Notes: generated by a model from the letters alone, not told the origin. A stretch of DNA of 64,000 bases from Paraburkholderia fungorum (GCF_003610895.1 NZ_MCAS01000009.1:62001-126000), one strand, 5' to 3'; shown: positions 18,546 through 30,648, counted from the first letter of the stretch. Numbers and translations are program-made.

Positions 18546-19172
18546 ATGGGGTCGGTCTCGATGCAATCGCAAGCCAGCTCGCGCGGCGAGCGTCTGTCCG
18601 CTTTTGTCGACGGCGAGTTGTTCGGCGAAGAGCATCTGAACACGTTTGTTTCTGAACTGGACGGCGAGGATCGCGCCGCCTGGTCGTGCTATCACCTGAT
18701 CGGCGACGCGTTGCGTTCTGACGATCTGGCGGTCAGCCCGGCGGCGAGCAGCGCGTTCCTGAGTGGTTTTGCCGCACGTTTCGACAATGAGCCACACGTG
18801 CTCGCACCTGCAGCCATGCCGGTTGCGCGCCGTTTGCTGGCGCTGCGCCGCCGCGTTGTGCCGGCCTTTGCTGTCGCCGCTGCCGCTGCCACGCTGACGT
18901 GGATTGTCGTGCCGCAACTGCAAGGCGTGCCGGGCGGCCCTGGAGGCGCGCAAATGGCGTCGCTCCAGTCGCATGGCGATTCGCTGCAGCGCGTGGCCAT
19001 GGCGTCGGTGCCCGTTGCGACGGTTCAGCCCGTTGCGCAAGACGCCAACATCATTCGTGACGCAAGTCTCGATCAGTATCTGGAAGCTCACCAGCAATTC
19101 GCGCAACAACCGGTCATGCCGGGCTCGATGCCGCTGATTCGCGCTGCCGCTGTTTCTACGCAAGGCCAATAG
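18546..19172 (+). CDS. rseA: Anti-sigma factor RseA (MucA-like)
   Basis: RseA is a single-pass inner-membrane anti-sigma factor. Its 208 residues comprise a cytoplasmic RseA N-domain (RGERLSAFVDGELFGEEHL ... DRAAWSCYHLIGDALR), one transmembrane helix at about 100-120 (VVPAFAVAAAAATLTWIVV), and a periplasmic tail rich in Gln and Val. The start at 18546 has GGGGAG just upstream. An in-frame ATG four codons earlier, and the open frame overlapping rpoE, are less likely. In the known pathway, regulated proteolysis of this protein releases RpoE. Confidence 0.88.
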   Translation: MGSVSMQSQASSRGERLSAFVDGELFGEEHLNTFVSELDGEDRAAWSCYHLIGDALRSDDLAVSPAASSAFLSGFAARFDNEPHVLAPAAMPVARRLLALRRRVVPAFAVAAAAATLTWIVVPQLQGVPGGPGGAQMASLQSHGDSLQRVAMASVPVATVQPVAQDANIIRDASLDQYLEAHQQFAQQPVMPGSMPLIRAAAVSTQGQ

Positions 19173-19176
19173 TTTG

Positions 19177-20220
19177 ATGCAGACTCCGCGGTTGATTAAA
19201 ACGACTATCTGGGGGCGGCTGCCGGCATTTCTGTTCTGCGCAGCCGTATTGTTGTCCGCCACACCGCGGGTCTTTGCCCAAACCGACGATCCGCTCGTCG
19301 CCCGTCGCACGGCTGCGGAGCTGCTCGATCGGATTCATCAAGCCGCCCAGCAGCAGAACTACGAGGGCGCCTTCGTCTATCAGCGCGGCAATTTCGTGCA
19401 GACGTCGCGGATCGCGCACTATGCGACCCGCACTGACGGCGAATTCGAGCAACTCGAAAGCCTCGACGGCAAGCCGCGCAAAATGCTTCGCCACAACGAA
19501 GATCTCTACACGTTCGTGCCCGAGCGGCATCTGTGCGTGGTCGAGAAGCGCCAGAACAAGGATTCATTCCCCGCGCTGCTGGCCGTTAGCGGTGAGCAGG
19601 TGCTGTCCGTATACGAGCCGAAGCTGCTCGGCGACGACCGCGTTGCGGGTATCGACAGCCAGGTGATCGAGCTCGACCCGAAAGACGCGTACCGCTTTGC
19701 TTACAAGCTATGGGCCGACAAGAAGACGGGTCTGCTGCTGCGCGCGCAGACGCTTGACCCGAATGGCCAGGTCCTCGAGCAGCTATCGTTTTCGCAGATT
19801 CGCATTGGCGTGCCGGTCGACAAAACCGCCATCGCCAACGGCATTCGTAATTTGACGGGCTGGACGGTGGTGCGTCCGCCGGTCGAGCCGGTCGATATGG
19901 CCGCGCAAGGCTGGCAAATCACGCCGACCGTGCCGGGCTTCCACAAGATTCGCGAACTGCGTCGCCCCATGGCTGCGCGGGACGCTGGCCAGCCGACCAT
20001 TCCGGTCGATCAGGCGGTATTCTCCGATGGCCTCGCGGCCATTTCGGTGTTCGTTGAGCCAGTCGAGAACAACACCCGCAAGGAAGGCGCGGGCAGCAGC
20101 GGCGCCACACACGTGCTAGTCAAGCGGCGCGGCGACTTCTGGATTACTCTGCTTGGTGAAGTGCCCCAGACCACATTGCAGCAATTTGCGTCTGCCATAG
20201 AATATAAAGCTCCGAAGTAA
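19177..20220 (+). CDS. rseB: Sigma-E regulatory protein RseB (MucB)
   Basis: RseB is the periplasmic partner that binds RseA and shields it from cleavage until it senses misassembled outer-membrane components. The 347-residue protein has a signal peptide ending near FAQ (about residue 30) and the MucB/RseB fold, which resembles lipoprotein carriers: YEGAFVYQRGNFVQTSRIAHY, then DLYTFVPERHL, then a C-terminal domain ending LLGEVPQTTLQQFASAIEY. The ATG is 5 nt after the rseA stop. Confidence 0.92.
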   Translation: MQTPRLIKTTIWGRLPAFLFCAAVLLSATPRVFAQTDDPLVARRTAAELLDRIHQAAQQQNYEGAFVYQRGNFVQTSRIAHYATRTDGEFEQLESLDGKPRKMLRHNEDLYTFVPERHLCVVEKRQNKDSFPALLAVSGEQVLSVYEPKLLGDDRVAGIDSQVIELDPKDAYRFAYKLWADKKTGLLLRAQTLDPNGQVLEQLSFSQIRIGVPVDKTAIANGIRNLTGWTVVRPPVEPVDMAAQGWQITPTVPGFHKIRELRRPMAARDAGQPTIPVDQAVFSDGLAAISVFVEPVENNTRKEGAGSSGATHVLVKRRGDFWITLLGEVPQTTLQQFASAIEYKAPK

Positions 20221-20257
20221 TCTTCCGAATCACTCGAATCCCTCGGCTTGCTACGAT

Positions 20258-21775
20258 ATGACGACTTTCTCGGTGCGCAAATTCCTCGCGGCCGCGGTGG
20301 TAGTGGCGTGTTTGCCGCTCATGCCGCACACGGCGTCGGCGGCTCCCGCAGCAGCCAATCTGCCCGACTTCACTGACCTCGTCGACAAGGTTGGCCCAGC
20401 CGTCGTCAACATTCGCACAACCACGCGGGTGTCGAACAGCGGTGCCCGTGGCGGATTGCCGCCAGGCATGGACGACGGCGATATGTCGGAGTTTTTCCGC
20501 CGCTTCTTCGGCATTCCGTTGCCGCAGTCGCCCCAATCGCCGGGTTCGCCGCGCGGTGGGGATAACGGTGGGAGCGGTAGCGGCGGCAGCCAGGATTCGC
20601 CTGACAACAGTGATGCTGAACAGAACAGTGGCGTCGGCTCGGGCTTCATTCTGTCGGCAGACGGTTACGTGATGACCAACGCGCACGTCGTGGACGACGC
20701 GGATACGATTTACGTCACCCTCACGGACAAGCGCGAGTTCAAAGCCAAGCTGATCGGCGTGGACGATCGGACCGATGTTGCGGTTGTGAAGATCAGTGCC
20801 GCCAATTTGCCGACCATCACGATCGGCGACTCTAACAAGGTCCGCGTGGGCGAATGGGTGGTCGCGATCGGGTCGCCGTTCGGTCTTGAGAACACGGTGA
20901 CGGCCGGTATCGTTAGCGCCAAGGGGCGCGACACGGGCGATTATCTGCCGTTCATCCAGACTGACGTGGCCGTTAATCCGGGGAACTCGGGCGGTCCGCT
21001 GATCAATATGCAGGGCGAAGTGATCGGCATCAATTCGCAGATTTACAGTCGCACGGGCGGCTTCATGGGTATCTCGTTCGCGATTCCGATCGACGAGGCG
21101 ATGCGCGTGGCCGATCAGCTGAAAACCTCGGGTAAGGTCGTGCGTGGCCGGATCGCGGTGGCGATTGGTGAAGTGACGAAGGACGTGGCCGATTCGCTCG
21201 GTCTGCCGAAAGCGCAGGGCGCGCTGGTCAGCAGCGTCGAGCCGGGCGGCCCGGCGGACAAGGCAGGCGTGCAGCCTGGCGACATCATCCTGAAGTTCAA
21301 TGGCCATTCGGTCGACACGGCAACGGATCTGCCACGCATGGTCGGCGATACGAAACCGGGCACCAAGTCGACGATTACGATCTGGCGCAAGGGTCAGACG
21401 CGCGATCTGCCGGTCACGATCGCCGAGATGCAGCCGGACAAGACTGCCAAGGCCGATGACAAAAAACCGCCGGCGCCGAAGCAGCGCGCTACGAACGTTT
21501 TGGGTCTTGCCGTTAGCGATATCCCGGCTGACCAGATGAAGGCGCTGAAGCTGCACAACGGCGTGCAGATCGACGCGGTAGACGGCCCGGCCGTGCGTGT
21601 CGGGCTGCAAAAGGGCGACATCGTCTTGCGTGTGGGCGACACGGATATCACAAGCGCGAAGCAGTTCGACGACGTGATTTCTCACCTCGACCCGCAGAAG
21701 ATGGTTGCGCTGCTGGTTCGTCGCGGCGAGAACACGCAGTTCGTCCCGGTTCGCCCGCGCAGCGCCCAGAAATGA
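20258..21775 (+). CDS. degP: DegP/MucD-type periplasmic serine protease
   Basis: This is a HtrA-family protease/chaperone of the periplasm and part of the sigma-E response. The 505-residue protein has a signal peptide (cleavage near ASAAP, about 30). A flexible Gly/Ser/Asp-rich linker lies at about 85-125. The catalytic triad is His143 (NAHVVDD), Asp173 (RTDVAV) and Ser244 (GNSGGPL). Two PDZ domains follow, at about 285-375 and 410-495. The linker is longer and lower in complexity than usual. The stop overlaps the next gene by 4 nt. Confidence 0.94.
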   Translation: MTTFSVRKFLAAAVVVACLPLMPHTASAAPAAANLPDFTDLVDKVGPAVVNIRTTTRVSNSGARGGLPPGMDDGDMSEFFRRFFGIPLPQSPQSPGSPRGGDNGGSGSGGSQDSPDNSDAEQNSGVGSGFILSADGYVMTNAHVVDDADTIYVTLTDKREFKAKLIGVDDRTDVAVVKISAANLPTITIGDSNKVRVGEWVVAIGSPFGLENTVTAGIVSAKGRDTGDYLPFIQTDVAVNPGNSGGPLINMQGEVIGINSQIYSRTGGFMGISFAIPIDEAMRVADQLKTSGKVVRGRIAVAIGEVTKDVADSLGLPKAQGALVSSVEPGGPADKAGVQPGDIILKFNGHSVDTATDLPRMVGDTKPGTKSTITIWRKGQTRDLPVTIAEMQPDKTAKADDKKPPAPKQRATNVLGLAVSDIPADQMKALKLHNGVQIDAVDGPAVRVGLQKGDIVLRVGDTDITSAKQFDDVISHLDPQKMVALLVRRGENTQFVPVRPRSAQK

Positions 21776-22050
21776 CCGGGGTGGCGCCGCTCACGCTTTA
21801 CGGGCGCGCGTGGTGCCATTTGTGCGACGACATGCATGCGGCACTGGCACCTTTGCTGGCCGAGTTCGGCGCGCAGCTCGTCGTGATCGACATTGACACC
21901 GATCCGGTGCTGGAAGCCCGTTATAACGAACTGGTGCCGGTTCTGGTCTGCGACGGCGTCGAACTGTGTCACTATCATCTCGACGCAGCGAGGGTTCGTG
22001 CCGCACTCACCGCACGCTGTGCGGCAGCGCATTCGGAATCCAGATGTTAG
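21772..22050 (+). CDS. Glutaredoxin-family protein (DUF836-like)
   Basis: This 92-residue thioredoxin-fold protein has a CHLC redox motif (residues about 15-18, GRAWCHLCDDMH) and the cis-Pro region ELVPVLVCDG, both typical of the glutaredoxin-like DUF836 group. It has no signal peptide, so it should be cytoplasmic. Its ATG overlaps the degP stop (ATGA), so it is translationally coupled to the protease, a pairing conserved in beta-proteobacteria. The substrate is unknown. Confidence 0.82.
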   Translation: MTGVAPLTLYGRAWCHLCDDMHAALAPLLAEFGAQLVVIDIDTDPVLEARYNELVPVLVCDGVELCHYHLDAARVRAALTARCAAAHSESRC

Positions 22051-22231
22051 CGGTCATGCATTTGGAGTCCATATATTCGGAGCCTGATTAAGGGCTCAAA
22101 CCGGGCGCGAACGTGCGCCGTTCACACCCCGTTTCACGCTTCTCCTGAGCCGTCTTTTCCGCCCGAGCCTCGCAAGATGCGCCGGGCGACAGCCTTTTCG
22201 GCTAAAATAGATAGGTTTTTCACCTACTTAC

Positions 22232-22268
22232 AAGGCGTGCTCCGCTATTGTCCGAGCGCGCCTTTTTT
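22232..22268 (+). terminator. Strong intrinsic hairpin immediately upstream of lepA
   Basis: AAGGCGTGCTC and GAGCGCGCCTT form an 11-bp stem with one G-T pair and an 11-nt loop, followed by six T residues. It ends only 16 bp before the lepA ATG. It could end the degP operon or act as an attenuator for lepA, because a possible -10 (TAAAAT at 22204-22209) lies upstream of it. Confidence 0.75.
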
Positions 22269-22284
22269 GCTTGATCGGCACTGA

Positions 22285-24078
<1,794 letters not shown>

Positions 24079-24096
24079 GACGAACAACGGAACCCT

Positions 24097-24990
24097 ATGA
24101 ATTTTGCGCTGATTCTTTTTGTGCTCGTCATTTTGACGGGCGTCGCATGGGTCGCAGACAAACTGGTTTTCATGCCGCAACGGCGCCGCGCGGCAGATGC
24201 TGTGGTCGCCGAGTTCGACCGCCAGCAGGCACGCGTGGGTGAGCGTTTCGCCGACGAAAACGCGGCGCAAACCCGTGCCCGTCTGCGTGACGACAAGCTG
24301 CGTCAACCGTGGTGGCTCGAGTATTCGGCCAGCTTTTTCCCGGTGATTCTGGTGGTGTTCGTGGTGCGCTCGTTTGTGGTCGAGCCGTTCAAGATTCCGT
24401 CGGGTTCGATGGTGCCGACGCTGCTGGTGGGCGACTTCATCCTCGTCAATAAATTCGACTACGGTATCCGTCTGCCGATCGTCAACACGAAAATCACCGA
24501 AGGCCGTCCGCTCGAGCGTGGCGACGTGGTGGTATTCCGCTATCCGAAAGACGAATCCGTCGATTACATCAAGCGCGTGATCGGCCTGCCGGGCGACACC
24601 GTTGCCTATCAGGACAAGCAACTGACGATCAACGGTAAGCCGGTGCCGGAAACCCCGCTGCCTGACTATCTCGACGAAGAACGCCTCGGCTACGCAAAGC
24701 AATTTGAAGAAGATCTCGACGGCCGCAAGAACGCGATTCTGAACAACCCGGCCGTGCCGCCGTTCATCGTCGGCGCAGAAGACTATCCGTATCGCGATAA
24801 CTGCACGTACAACGCACGCGGCGTGATCTGCAAAGTGCCGCCCGGCAATTACTTCATGATGGGCGACAACCGCGACAACAGCGCGGATAGCCGTTACTGG
24901 GGTTTTGCGCCGGACAAGAATATTGTGGGTCGCGCATTTTTTATCTGGATGAACTTCAGCGATCTGAAACGCATCGGCTCATTCCACTGA
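24097..24990 (+). CDS. lepB: Signal peptidase I
   Basis: LepB is the inner-membrane serine protease that removes signal peptides from exported proteins. The 297-residue protein has an N-terminal transmembrane helix at residues 2-22, a second near 80-98 (FFPVILVVFVVRSFVV), then the catalytic domain. Ser104 lies in IPSGSMVPT and Lys159 in YIKRVIGLPGD; the conserved MGDNRDNSADSRYWG box is near 255. The start lies 18 bp after lepA, so the two are likely cotranscribed. Confidence 0.96.
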   Translation: MNFALILFVLVILTGVAWVADKLVFMPQRRRAADAVVAEFDRQQARVGERFADENAAQTRARLRDDKLRQPWWLEYSASFFPVILVVFVVRSFVVEPFKIPSGSMVPTLLVGDFILVNKFDYGIRLPIVNTKITEGRPLERGDVVVFRYPKDESVDYIKRVIGLPGDTVAYQDKQLTINGKPVPETPLPDYLDEERLGYAKQFEEDLDGRKNAILNNPAVPPFIVGAEDYPYRDNCTYNARGVICKVPPGNYFMMGDNRDNSADSRYWGFAPDKNIVGRAFFIWMNFSDLKRIGSFH

Positions 24991-25164
24991 GCACGCTTGC
25001 TTCGATCGCACGACACGTCGCGCTGGTGCCCACTCTTCGGTCATCCTGGTCGCGGCGTGTTGTGACGCTACTTTAAGAATCTGCGGTAACGTCGCTTCAC
25101 TACGCTTTTTCCGCTGGCCGTCCCGCGTTTTCGCCGGGGCAGGCGCCCGCGTTATACTCTGCCC

Positions 25165-26457
25165 ATGCCCCTATCTCCGTTGGAAAGCCGTCTGCGCTAC
25201 GAATTTCGCAATGCGGAATTGTTGCGCCAGGCTTTAACGCACCGCAGTCATAGTTCCACGCATAACGAACGGCTCGAGTTTCTTGGCGATTCCGTTCTAA
25301 ATTGCGCGGTGGCTGCGCTTTTGTTCCAACGTTTCGGCAAATTGGACGAAGGCGACCTGTCGCGCGTCCGCGCCAATCTGGTCAAACAGCAGTCGCTTTA
25401 CGAAATCGCTCAGGCCCTGAATATTTCCGAAGGCCTGCGTCTCGGCGAGGGCGAGCTGCGCAGCGGCGGCTTCCGCCGCCCGTCGATCCTGGCTGACACG
25501 CTGGAAGCCGTGCTGGGCGCGGTGTTCCTCGACGGCGGGTTCGATGCGGCACAGACGGTCATCAAGCGCCTTTACGTGCCGATTCTCGATCACATCGACC
25601 CGCGCACACTCGGCAAAGACGCCAAGACGCTACTGCAGGAGTATCTGCAGGGTCACAAGATCGCGTTGCCCACGTACACGGTCGTCGCTACTCATGGTGC
25701 GGCGCACAATCAGCAATTTGAAGTCGAATGCACGGTGCCCAAGCTGGACGTCAAAGTGTCCGGCTCCGGCGCGAGCCGTCGTGCGGCCGAGCAGGCTGCG
25801 GCCAAAAAGGCGCTCGACGAGGTGATGGCGGCCGCACCCGCGGTGGTCGCCAAGCCGAAGCGCTCGAAGGGCGCTCGTGCGGCGAAGAATGCCGAGCAGG
25901 AGATCGTGCCCGGTGTGACCGGTGTACAGGCCGCGCTCGATTTGCGCAGCCCGGATCGCAAGAGCGAGCGTGGTGCCGCTCGGGGCGAGGTTCGCAACGC
26001 GCCTGCGGCGGAGGAGCGGCCGGCTGTGACTGCGACGTCCGCGCCGTTGGCTGTGATTCGCGCCGCGCATGTGGAATACAGCGGACAGGACAAGTCGGAG
26101 CGCGCGGAAAGGGCGGACAAGGCAATCGGCCATCCGGGCGACAGATCGGTGGACAAGGCAGCAGCGGATAAGGCAGCCGAAAAGCTGGACACCAAATCCG
26201 CAGAAGCCAGATCCGAAGGCGCGAAGCCTGCGGATGCGAAGCCCACAGATGCAAAACCTGCAGAAGCGAAGCCCACAGAAGCAAAGCCCGTTGACGCCAA
26301 ACCGGAAGCCGCCGCCGTGCGCATCGCCGACAAACACCGCAGCCGGGACACCACACCTGGCGCAGCCGTGCCCACGACCGGCGTGCAGGCACCCATCGAA
26401 GACGAACCCGGCGTAGCCGACGCGGTGCAAACCCGTGTCGCCGATGCGGGCCATTGA
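25165..26457 (+). CDS. rnc: Ribonuclease III with long C-terminal extension
   Basis: RNase III cuts double-stranded RNA during rRNA and mRNA processing. Residues 1-225 form a normal enzyme: the catalytic signature [11 protein letters not shown] at about 36-46, further acidic metal ligands around [11 protein letters not shown] near 111, and a dsRNA-binding domain at about 150-220 ending [14 protein letters not shown]. After that, about 200 extra residues give a total of 430, against about 225 usually. The extension is low in complexity, Ala/Lys/Glu/Pro-rich and includes KPxxA repeats at about 353-382. A TATACT box lies 6 bp before the ATG. Confidence 0.93.
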   Translation: MPLSPLESRLRYEFRNAELLRQALTHRSHSSTHNERLEFLGDSVLNCAVAALLFQRFGKLDEGDLSRVRANLVKQQSLYEIAQALNISEGLRLGEGELRSGGFRRPSILADTLEAVLGAVFLDGGFDAAQTVIKRLYVPILDHIDPRTLGKDAKTLLQEYLQGHKIALPTYTVVATHGAAHNQQFEVECTVPKLDVKVSGSGASRRAAEQAAAKKALDEVMAAAPAVVAKPKRSKGARAAKNAEQEIVPGVTGVQAALDLRSPDRKSERGAARGEVRNAPAAEERPAVTATSAPLAVIRAAHVEYSGQDKSERAERADKAIGHPGDRSVDKAAADKAAEKLDTKSAEARSEGAKPADAKPTDAKPAEAKPTEAKPVDAKPEAAAVRIADKHRSRDTTPGAAVPTTGVQAPIEDEPGVADAVQTRVADAGH

Positions 26458-26512
26458 TTGCCATCGGCACGCCGTTGCTCGCGTGTCGATCTGAACTTGC
26501 CGTAACCCGAAT

Positions 26513-27412
26513 ATGAACGCTCCCACTCCCACTGGTTTTCGCTGCGGCATGGTCGCGATCGTCGGCCGCCCGAATGTCGGCAAGTCCACGCTGATGAACG
26601 CGCTGGTCGGCCAGAAAGTCAGCATTACCTCGCGCAAGGCGCAGACCACGCGCCATCGCATCACCGGCATTCATACGCTTGAAGACGCGCAGTACATTTT
26701 TGTCGATACGCCGGGTTTTCAGACCAAGCACAGCGGCGCGCTGAACCGTTCGCTCAATCGCGCGGTCACGTCCACGCTGACGTCGGTCGACGCAATCCTG
26801 TTCGTGATCGAAGCCGGCCGCTTCGGACCGGACGACCAGAAAGTGCTCGACCTGATTCCGCCGTCGGTGCCCACGCTGCTGATCGCCAACAAGCTCGATC
26901 GCGTGTCGGATAAAGATTCGCTGTATCCATTCATGCAGCAGGTGGCGGCGCTGCGCCAGTTCAACGAGATCGTGCCGCTGTCGGCGAAGAATGCGGAAGA
27001 CATTAAGCGTTTGATGGAAACGATCAAGCCGTTCCTGCCGGAAGGCGCGCCGATCTACGGCGAAGACGACCTGACCGATCGCAGCGAGCGTTTTCTCGCC
27101 GCTGAAATTCTGCGCGAAAAAGTGTTCCGCTGGACTGGCGACGAACTGCCGTACACGAGCACCGTACTGATCGACAAGTTCGAAACCGAAGGCCGCCTGC
27201 GCCGCATTTTCGCGACCATCATGGTCGATCGCGATATGCACAAAGCGATGATCATCGGCCAGAAAGGCGCCAAGCTGAAGCAGATCAGCACTGAGGCTCG
27301 CCTCGATATGGAAAAGCTGTTCGACGGCCCGGTGTATCTGGAAACCTTCATCAAGGTGAAGAGCGGCTGGGCTGACAACGAAGCCGGACTCCGTGCATAT
27401 GGGTACGAATGA
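26513..27412 (+). CDS. era: GTPase Era
   Basis: Era is an essential GTPase that binds 16S rRNA and assists 30S assembly. The 299-residue protein has G1 in [12 protein letters not shown] (about 17-28), G3 in DTPGFQ, G4 in NKLD and a C-terminal KH domain ([21 protein letters not shown]) that binds RNA. The rnc-era-recO order is conserved across proteobacteria. Its stop overlaps the recO reading frame. Confidence 0.96.
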   Translation: MNAPTPTGFRCGMVAIVGRPNVGKSTLMNALVGQKVSITSRKAQTTRHRITGIHTLEDAQYIFVDTPGFQTKHSGALNRSLNRAVTSTLTSVDAILFVIEAGRFGPDDQKVLDLIPPSVPTLLIANKLDRVSDKDSLYPFMQQVAALRQFNEIVPLSAKNAEDIKRLMETIKPFLPEGAPIYGEDDLTDRSERFLAAEILREKVFRWTGDELPYTSTVLIDKFETEGRLRRIFATIMVDRDMHKAMIIGQKGAKLKQISTEARLDMEKLFDGPVYLETFIKVKSGWADNEAGLRAYGYE

Positions 27413-28328
27413 CGCGTGGATGACGCTGAATTCCGACGCTGACCCGGACGACCTGGAGCCGGCAGCGCCGGCACGCGAGTCGTCCAAACCCGCTCGCGCT
27501 ACCAAAAAAACCTCATCGAATACCAAAGGCGCTCAGGCCGCTCAACGCGGAGAAGGCGCCGAAGGCGAGCCGCGCAAAGCGCCCGCGCGCCGCACCGCGC
27601 GCACTTCCGCTTCCGATTACCGGATCGCGGAGCAGCCTGCCTTCGTCCTGCACAGCTATCCGCACCGTGAGACCAGTCTGATCATCGACGTGTTGTCGCG
27701 CGATCATGGCCGTCTCGCGCTCGTCGCGAAGGGCGCAAAACGTCCGCACTCCGCTTTGCGCGGCGTGCTGCAGACCTTCCAGCCGCTCGCATTGTCGTGG
27801 TCCGGCAAATCCGAAGTGCGCACGCTGACCGGCGCCGAATGGGTTGGCGGCATGTTGCCTTTAGCGGGCGATGCGCTGCTGTGCGGTTTCTATGTCAACG
27901 AACTGCTGGTCAAATTCTGCGCACGCGAAGATCCGCATCCGCAACTTTTCCACCACTACGTCGTCACGATGACGCGTCTCGCGCATGACGAACCGCCCGT
28001 GCAGGTGTTACGTTCGTTCGAACGTGTGTTGCTGCGGGAAACCGGCTATGCGATGGCGCTCGATCGCACCGTCGCGCGCAAAGCCGTGCAGGCCGATGGG
28101 CGCTACGTATTCGACCCGGAGCGCGGCGTGCGCGAAGCATCGGACGATCTGCCAGCCCAATGGCCGGTGATCGCCGGACAGACCTTGCTCGATATGGAAA
28201 AGGACGATTACCATCGAGCCCAGACCGTGTCGCAAAGCAAAACGCTGATGCGTTTTCTGCTCAATACCTACCTTGGCGGCACGCCGCTCGCGACGCGCCA
28301 GATACTGATCGACTTGCAGAACTTATGA
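27399..28328 (+). CDS. recO: DNA repair protein RecO
   Basis: RecO loads RecA on gapped DNA together with RecR. The protein is 309 residues from the ATG at 27399; an upstream GTG (27393) or the ATG at 27420 are possible alternatives. The first 60 or so residues are a low-complexity Ala/Lys/Arg/Glu tract not found in E. coli RecO. The OB fold then begins around [21 protein letters not shown], followed by the helical domain. The zinc-binding cysteines of some RecO proteins are not evident. The gene overlaps era and has a 4-nt overlap with pdxJ. Confidence 0.9.
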   Translation: MGTNDAWMTLNSDADPDDLEPAAPARESSKPARATKKTSSNTKGAQAAQRGEGAEGEPRKAPARRTARTSASDYRIAEQPAFVLHSYPHRETSLIIDVLSRDHGRLALVAKGAKRPHSALRGVLQTFQPLALSWSGKSEVRTLTGAEWVGGMLPLAGDALLCGFYVNELLVKFCAREDPHPQLFHHYVVTMTRLAHDEPPVQVLRSFERVLLRETGYAMALDRTVARKAVQADGRYVFDPERGVREASDDLPAQWPVIAGQTLLDMEKDDYHRAQTVSQSKTLMRFLLNTYLGGTPLATRQILIDLQNL

Positions 28329-29089
28329 GCTTCTTTCTTACCTCGCCGAATGTGATTGACCTGGGCGTGAATATTGATCACGTCGCCACGCTGCGCAACG
28401 CGCGCGGCACCTCTTACCCCGATCCGATCCGCGCCGCCTTGATGGCCGAAGAGGCCGGCGCCGATGTAATCACGCTGCATCTGCGTGAAGACCGCCGCCA
28501 CATCGTCGACGCCGACGTGCGCAAGCTGCGGCCGCTCCTGAAAACACGCATGAATCTGGAATGCGCCGTCACCCAGGAGATGCTCGACATCGCGTGTGAG
28601 GTGCAGCCGCACGACACTTGCCTCGTGCCGGAAAAGCGTCAGGAACTGACGACTGAAGGCGGTCTCGATGTCGCAGGCCAGTTCGAAGCCGTGCGCGCCG
28701 CGTGCAAGCAACTCGCCGCAGCGAACTCGCGCGTATCGCTCTTCATCGATCCGGACGAAACGCAGATTCGCGCCGCGCACGAAGCGGGCGCGCCGGTGAT
28801 CGAGCTGCACACGGGCCGCTATGCCGAAGCGCACGATCCGGCCGAGCAGCAGCGCGAATATGAGCGCGTGGTGCGTGCCGTCGAATTCGGTGCGACGCTC
28901 GGCATGAAGGTCAATGCGGGTCACGGCCTGCACTACACCAATGTTCAGCAGATCGCCGCAATTGAAGGCATCGTCGAATTGAATATTGGCCATGCGATCG
29001 TCGCGCATGCGATTTTCGCCGGTTGGGAAAACGCCGTGCGCGAGATGAAGGCGATCATGGTTGCCGCCCGTCTCGGCGCAAACGCGTAA
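28325..29089 (+). CDS. pdxJ: Pyridoxine 5'-phosphate synthase PdxJ
   Basis: PdxJ condenses 1-deoxyxylulose 5-phosphate with 3-amino-1-hydroxyacetone phosphate to make vitamin B6. The 254-residue TIM-barrel protein shows the family motifs [36 protein letters not shown] and GHGLHYTNV. The ATG at 28325 overlaps the recO stop; the longer open frame within recO is not supported. recO-pdxJ-acpS is the common proteobacterial order. Confidence 0.95.
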   Translation: MSFFLTSPNVIDLGVNIDHVATLRNARGTSYPDPIRAALMAEEAGADVITLHLREDRRHIVDADVRKLRPLLKTRMNLECAVTQEMLDIACEVQPHDTCLVPEKRQELTTEGGLDVAGQFEAVRAACKQLAAANSRVSLFIDPDETQIRAAHEAGAPVIELHTGRYAEAHDPAEQQREYERVVRAVEFGATLGMKVNAGHGLHYTNVQQIAAIEGIVELNIGHAIVAHAIFAGWENAVREMKAIMVAARLGANA

Positions 29090-29105
29090 CGCCGCGGCGC
29101 CACTC

Positions 29106-29549
29106 ATGACGATCTACGGCATCGGTACGGATATCGTTCAGGTCAGCCGTGTGGCTGCGGTCATGACACGCACCAACGGCCGCTTTGCCGAGAAGGTGCT
29201 CGGCCCGGACGAGCTGCGCGTATATCACGCTCGCCACGCGCGTTCGGCGGCGCGTGGACTCGCATTTCTCGCCACGCGGTTCTCGGCCAAGGAAGCATTC
29301 TCGAAAGCGATTGGCCTCGGCATGCGCTGGCCGATGACCTGGCGCGCGCTGCAAACGCTGAACAAGCCGAGCGGCGAACCGATGGTGGTGGCCTCGGGCG
29401 AGCTGGCTGAATGGCTCGACGCGCGCGGCATTACGGCGCGCGTGACCATCAGCGATGAACGCGATTACGCCGTGTCGTTCGTGATTGCTGAAACAGGGGA
29501 TGCGGTGCGAGCGCCGGACGCCCCGCGCGCGCCCGCCAGCGACGAATAA
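29106..29549 (+). CDS. acpS: Holo-[acyl-carrier-protein] synthase AcpS
   Basis: AcpS transfers 4'-phosphopantetheine from CoA to apo-AcpP. The 147-residue protein has the magnesium-binding [14 protein letters not shown] at the N-terminus and the [12 protein letters not shown] helix near residues 60-71. The usual length is about 126; the excess is an Ala/Pro tail after the core. Its target, AcpP, is encoded at 15.5 kb. The start at 29106 is 16 bp after pdxJ. Confidence 0.94.
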   Translation: MTIYGIGTDIVQVSRVAAVMTRTNGRFAEKVLGPDELRVYHARHARSAARGLAFLATRFSAKEAFSKAIGLGMRWPMTWRALQTLNKPSGEPMVVASGELAEWLDARGITARVTISDERDYAVSFVIAETGDAVRAPDAPRAPASDE

Positions 29550-29619
29550 AAAAATCTTGAACGCGGCGCACGTCGGCCGTGTCTCTCTTTGCTCTCAGGC
29601 TTCTTTCTAGCGGAATTCG

Positions 29620-30648
29620 ATGAAAACCACTCCCGGACCGGTCATGCTCGACGTGGTCGGTACCACGCTGAACGACGACGATAAACGGCGCCTTGCGCAT
29701 CCGATGACCGGCGGCGTGATTCTGTTCGCGCGCCACTACGAGAGCCGCGCGCAATTGATCGCGCTGACCGATTCGATCCGCGCGATCCGCGACGATCTGT
29801 TGATCGCCGTCGACCACGAAGGCGGCCGCGTGCAGCGCTTTCGCACCGACGGTTTCACCGCGCTGCCGGCAATGGGCAAGCTCGGCGCGCTGTGGGACAG
29901 TGACGTATTGCACGCCACCAAGGTGACGACCGCGGTCGGTTATATCCTCGCGGCAGAATTGCGCGCGTGCGGCATCGATATGAGTTTTACGCCGGTGCTC
30001 GATCTGAACTACGGCCAGTCGCAGGTGATCGGCGATCGCTCGTTCCATCGCGATCCGCGAGTCGTGGCCCTGCTGGCGAAGAGCCTCAATCACGGCCTTG
30101 CATTGGCCGGCATGAGTAATTGCGGCAAGCATTTTCCAGGGCACGGCTTCGCGCAGGCGGACTCGCACGTCGCGATGCCGGTCGACGACCGTTCGCTCGA
30201 GGCGATCCTGCGCGAGGACGTGGCGCCGTACGACTGGCTTGGTGTGTCGCTCGGGGCCGTGCTGCCCGCCCATGTGGTTTATCCCCAGGTCGACGCGAAG
30301 CCGGCGGGTTTTTCGCGCGTCTGGCTGCAGGACATCCTGCGCAAAAAATTGCGCTTCGAGGGCGCGGTCTTCAGCGACGATCTCTCGATGGAAGCCGCGC
30401 GCCAGGGCGGCACGCTGACGGAAGGCGCGAGCGCCGCACTGGAGGCCGGTTGTGACATGGTGCTGATCTGCAATCAACCGGACGAAGCGGAAAAGGTGCT
30501 GGAAGCGCTGCGTTTCACGCCGTCGAAGGAGTCGCAGCAGCGGCTCAAGCGGATGCGGCCGCGCGGCAAGGCGCTCAAGTGGAGCAAGCTGGTTGCCGAG
30601 CCGCAGTATCTGCAGGCGCAAGCCTTGCTGCGCAGCGCGTTCGCCTGA
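29620..30648 (+). CDS. nagZ: Beta-N-acetylglucosaminidase NagZ
   Basis: NagZ is a cytoplasmic glycoside hydrolase of family 3 that releases GlcNAc from anhydro-muropeptides in peptidoglycan recycling. In known systems its product signals beta-lactamase induction. The 342-residue protein has the family motif GKHFPGHGFAQADSH with the catalytic His/Asp, and the nucleophile Asp in VFSDDLSMEAA. There is no signal peptide, which agrees with a cytoplasmic enzyme. It ends the lepA-to-nagZ run and is followed by a terminator shared with the convergent regulator gene. Confidence 0.94.
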   Translation: MKTTPGPVMLDVVGTTLNDDDKRRLAHPMTGGVILFARHYESRAQLIALTDSIRAIRDDLLIAVDHEGGRVQRFRTDGFTALPAMGKLGALWDSDVLHATKVTTAVGYILAAELRACGIDMSFTPVLDLNYGQSQVIGDRSFHRDPRVVALLAKSLNHGLALAGMSNCGKHFPGHGFAQADSHVAMPVDDRSLEAILREDVAPYDWLGVSLGAVLPAHVVYPQVDAKPAGFSRVWLQDILRKKLRFEGAVFSDDLSMEAARQGGTLTEGASAALEAGCDMVLICNQPDEAEKVLEALRFTPSKESQQRLKRMRPRGKALKWSKLVAEPQYLQAQALLRSAFA

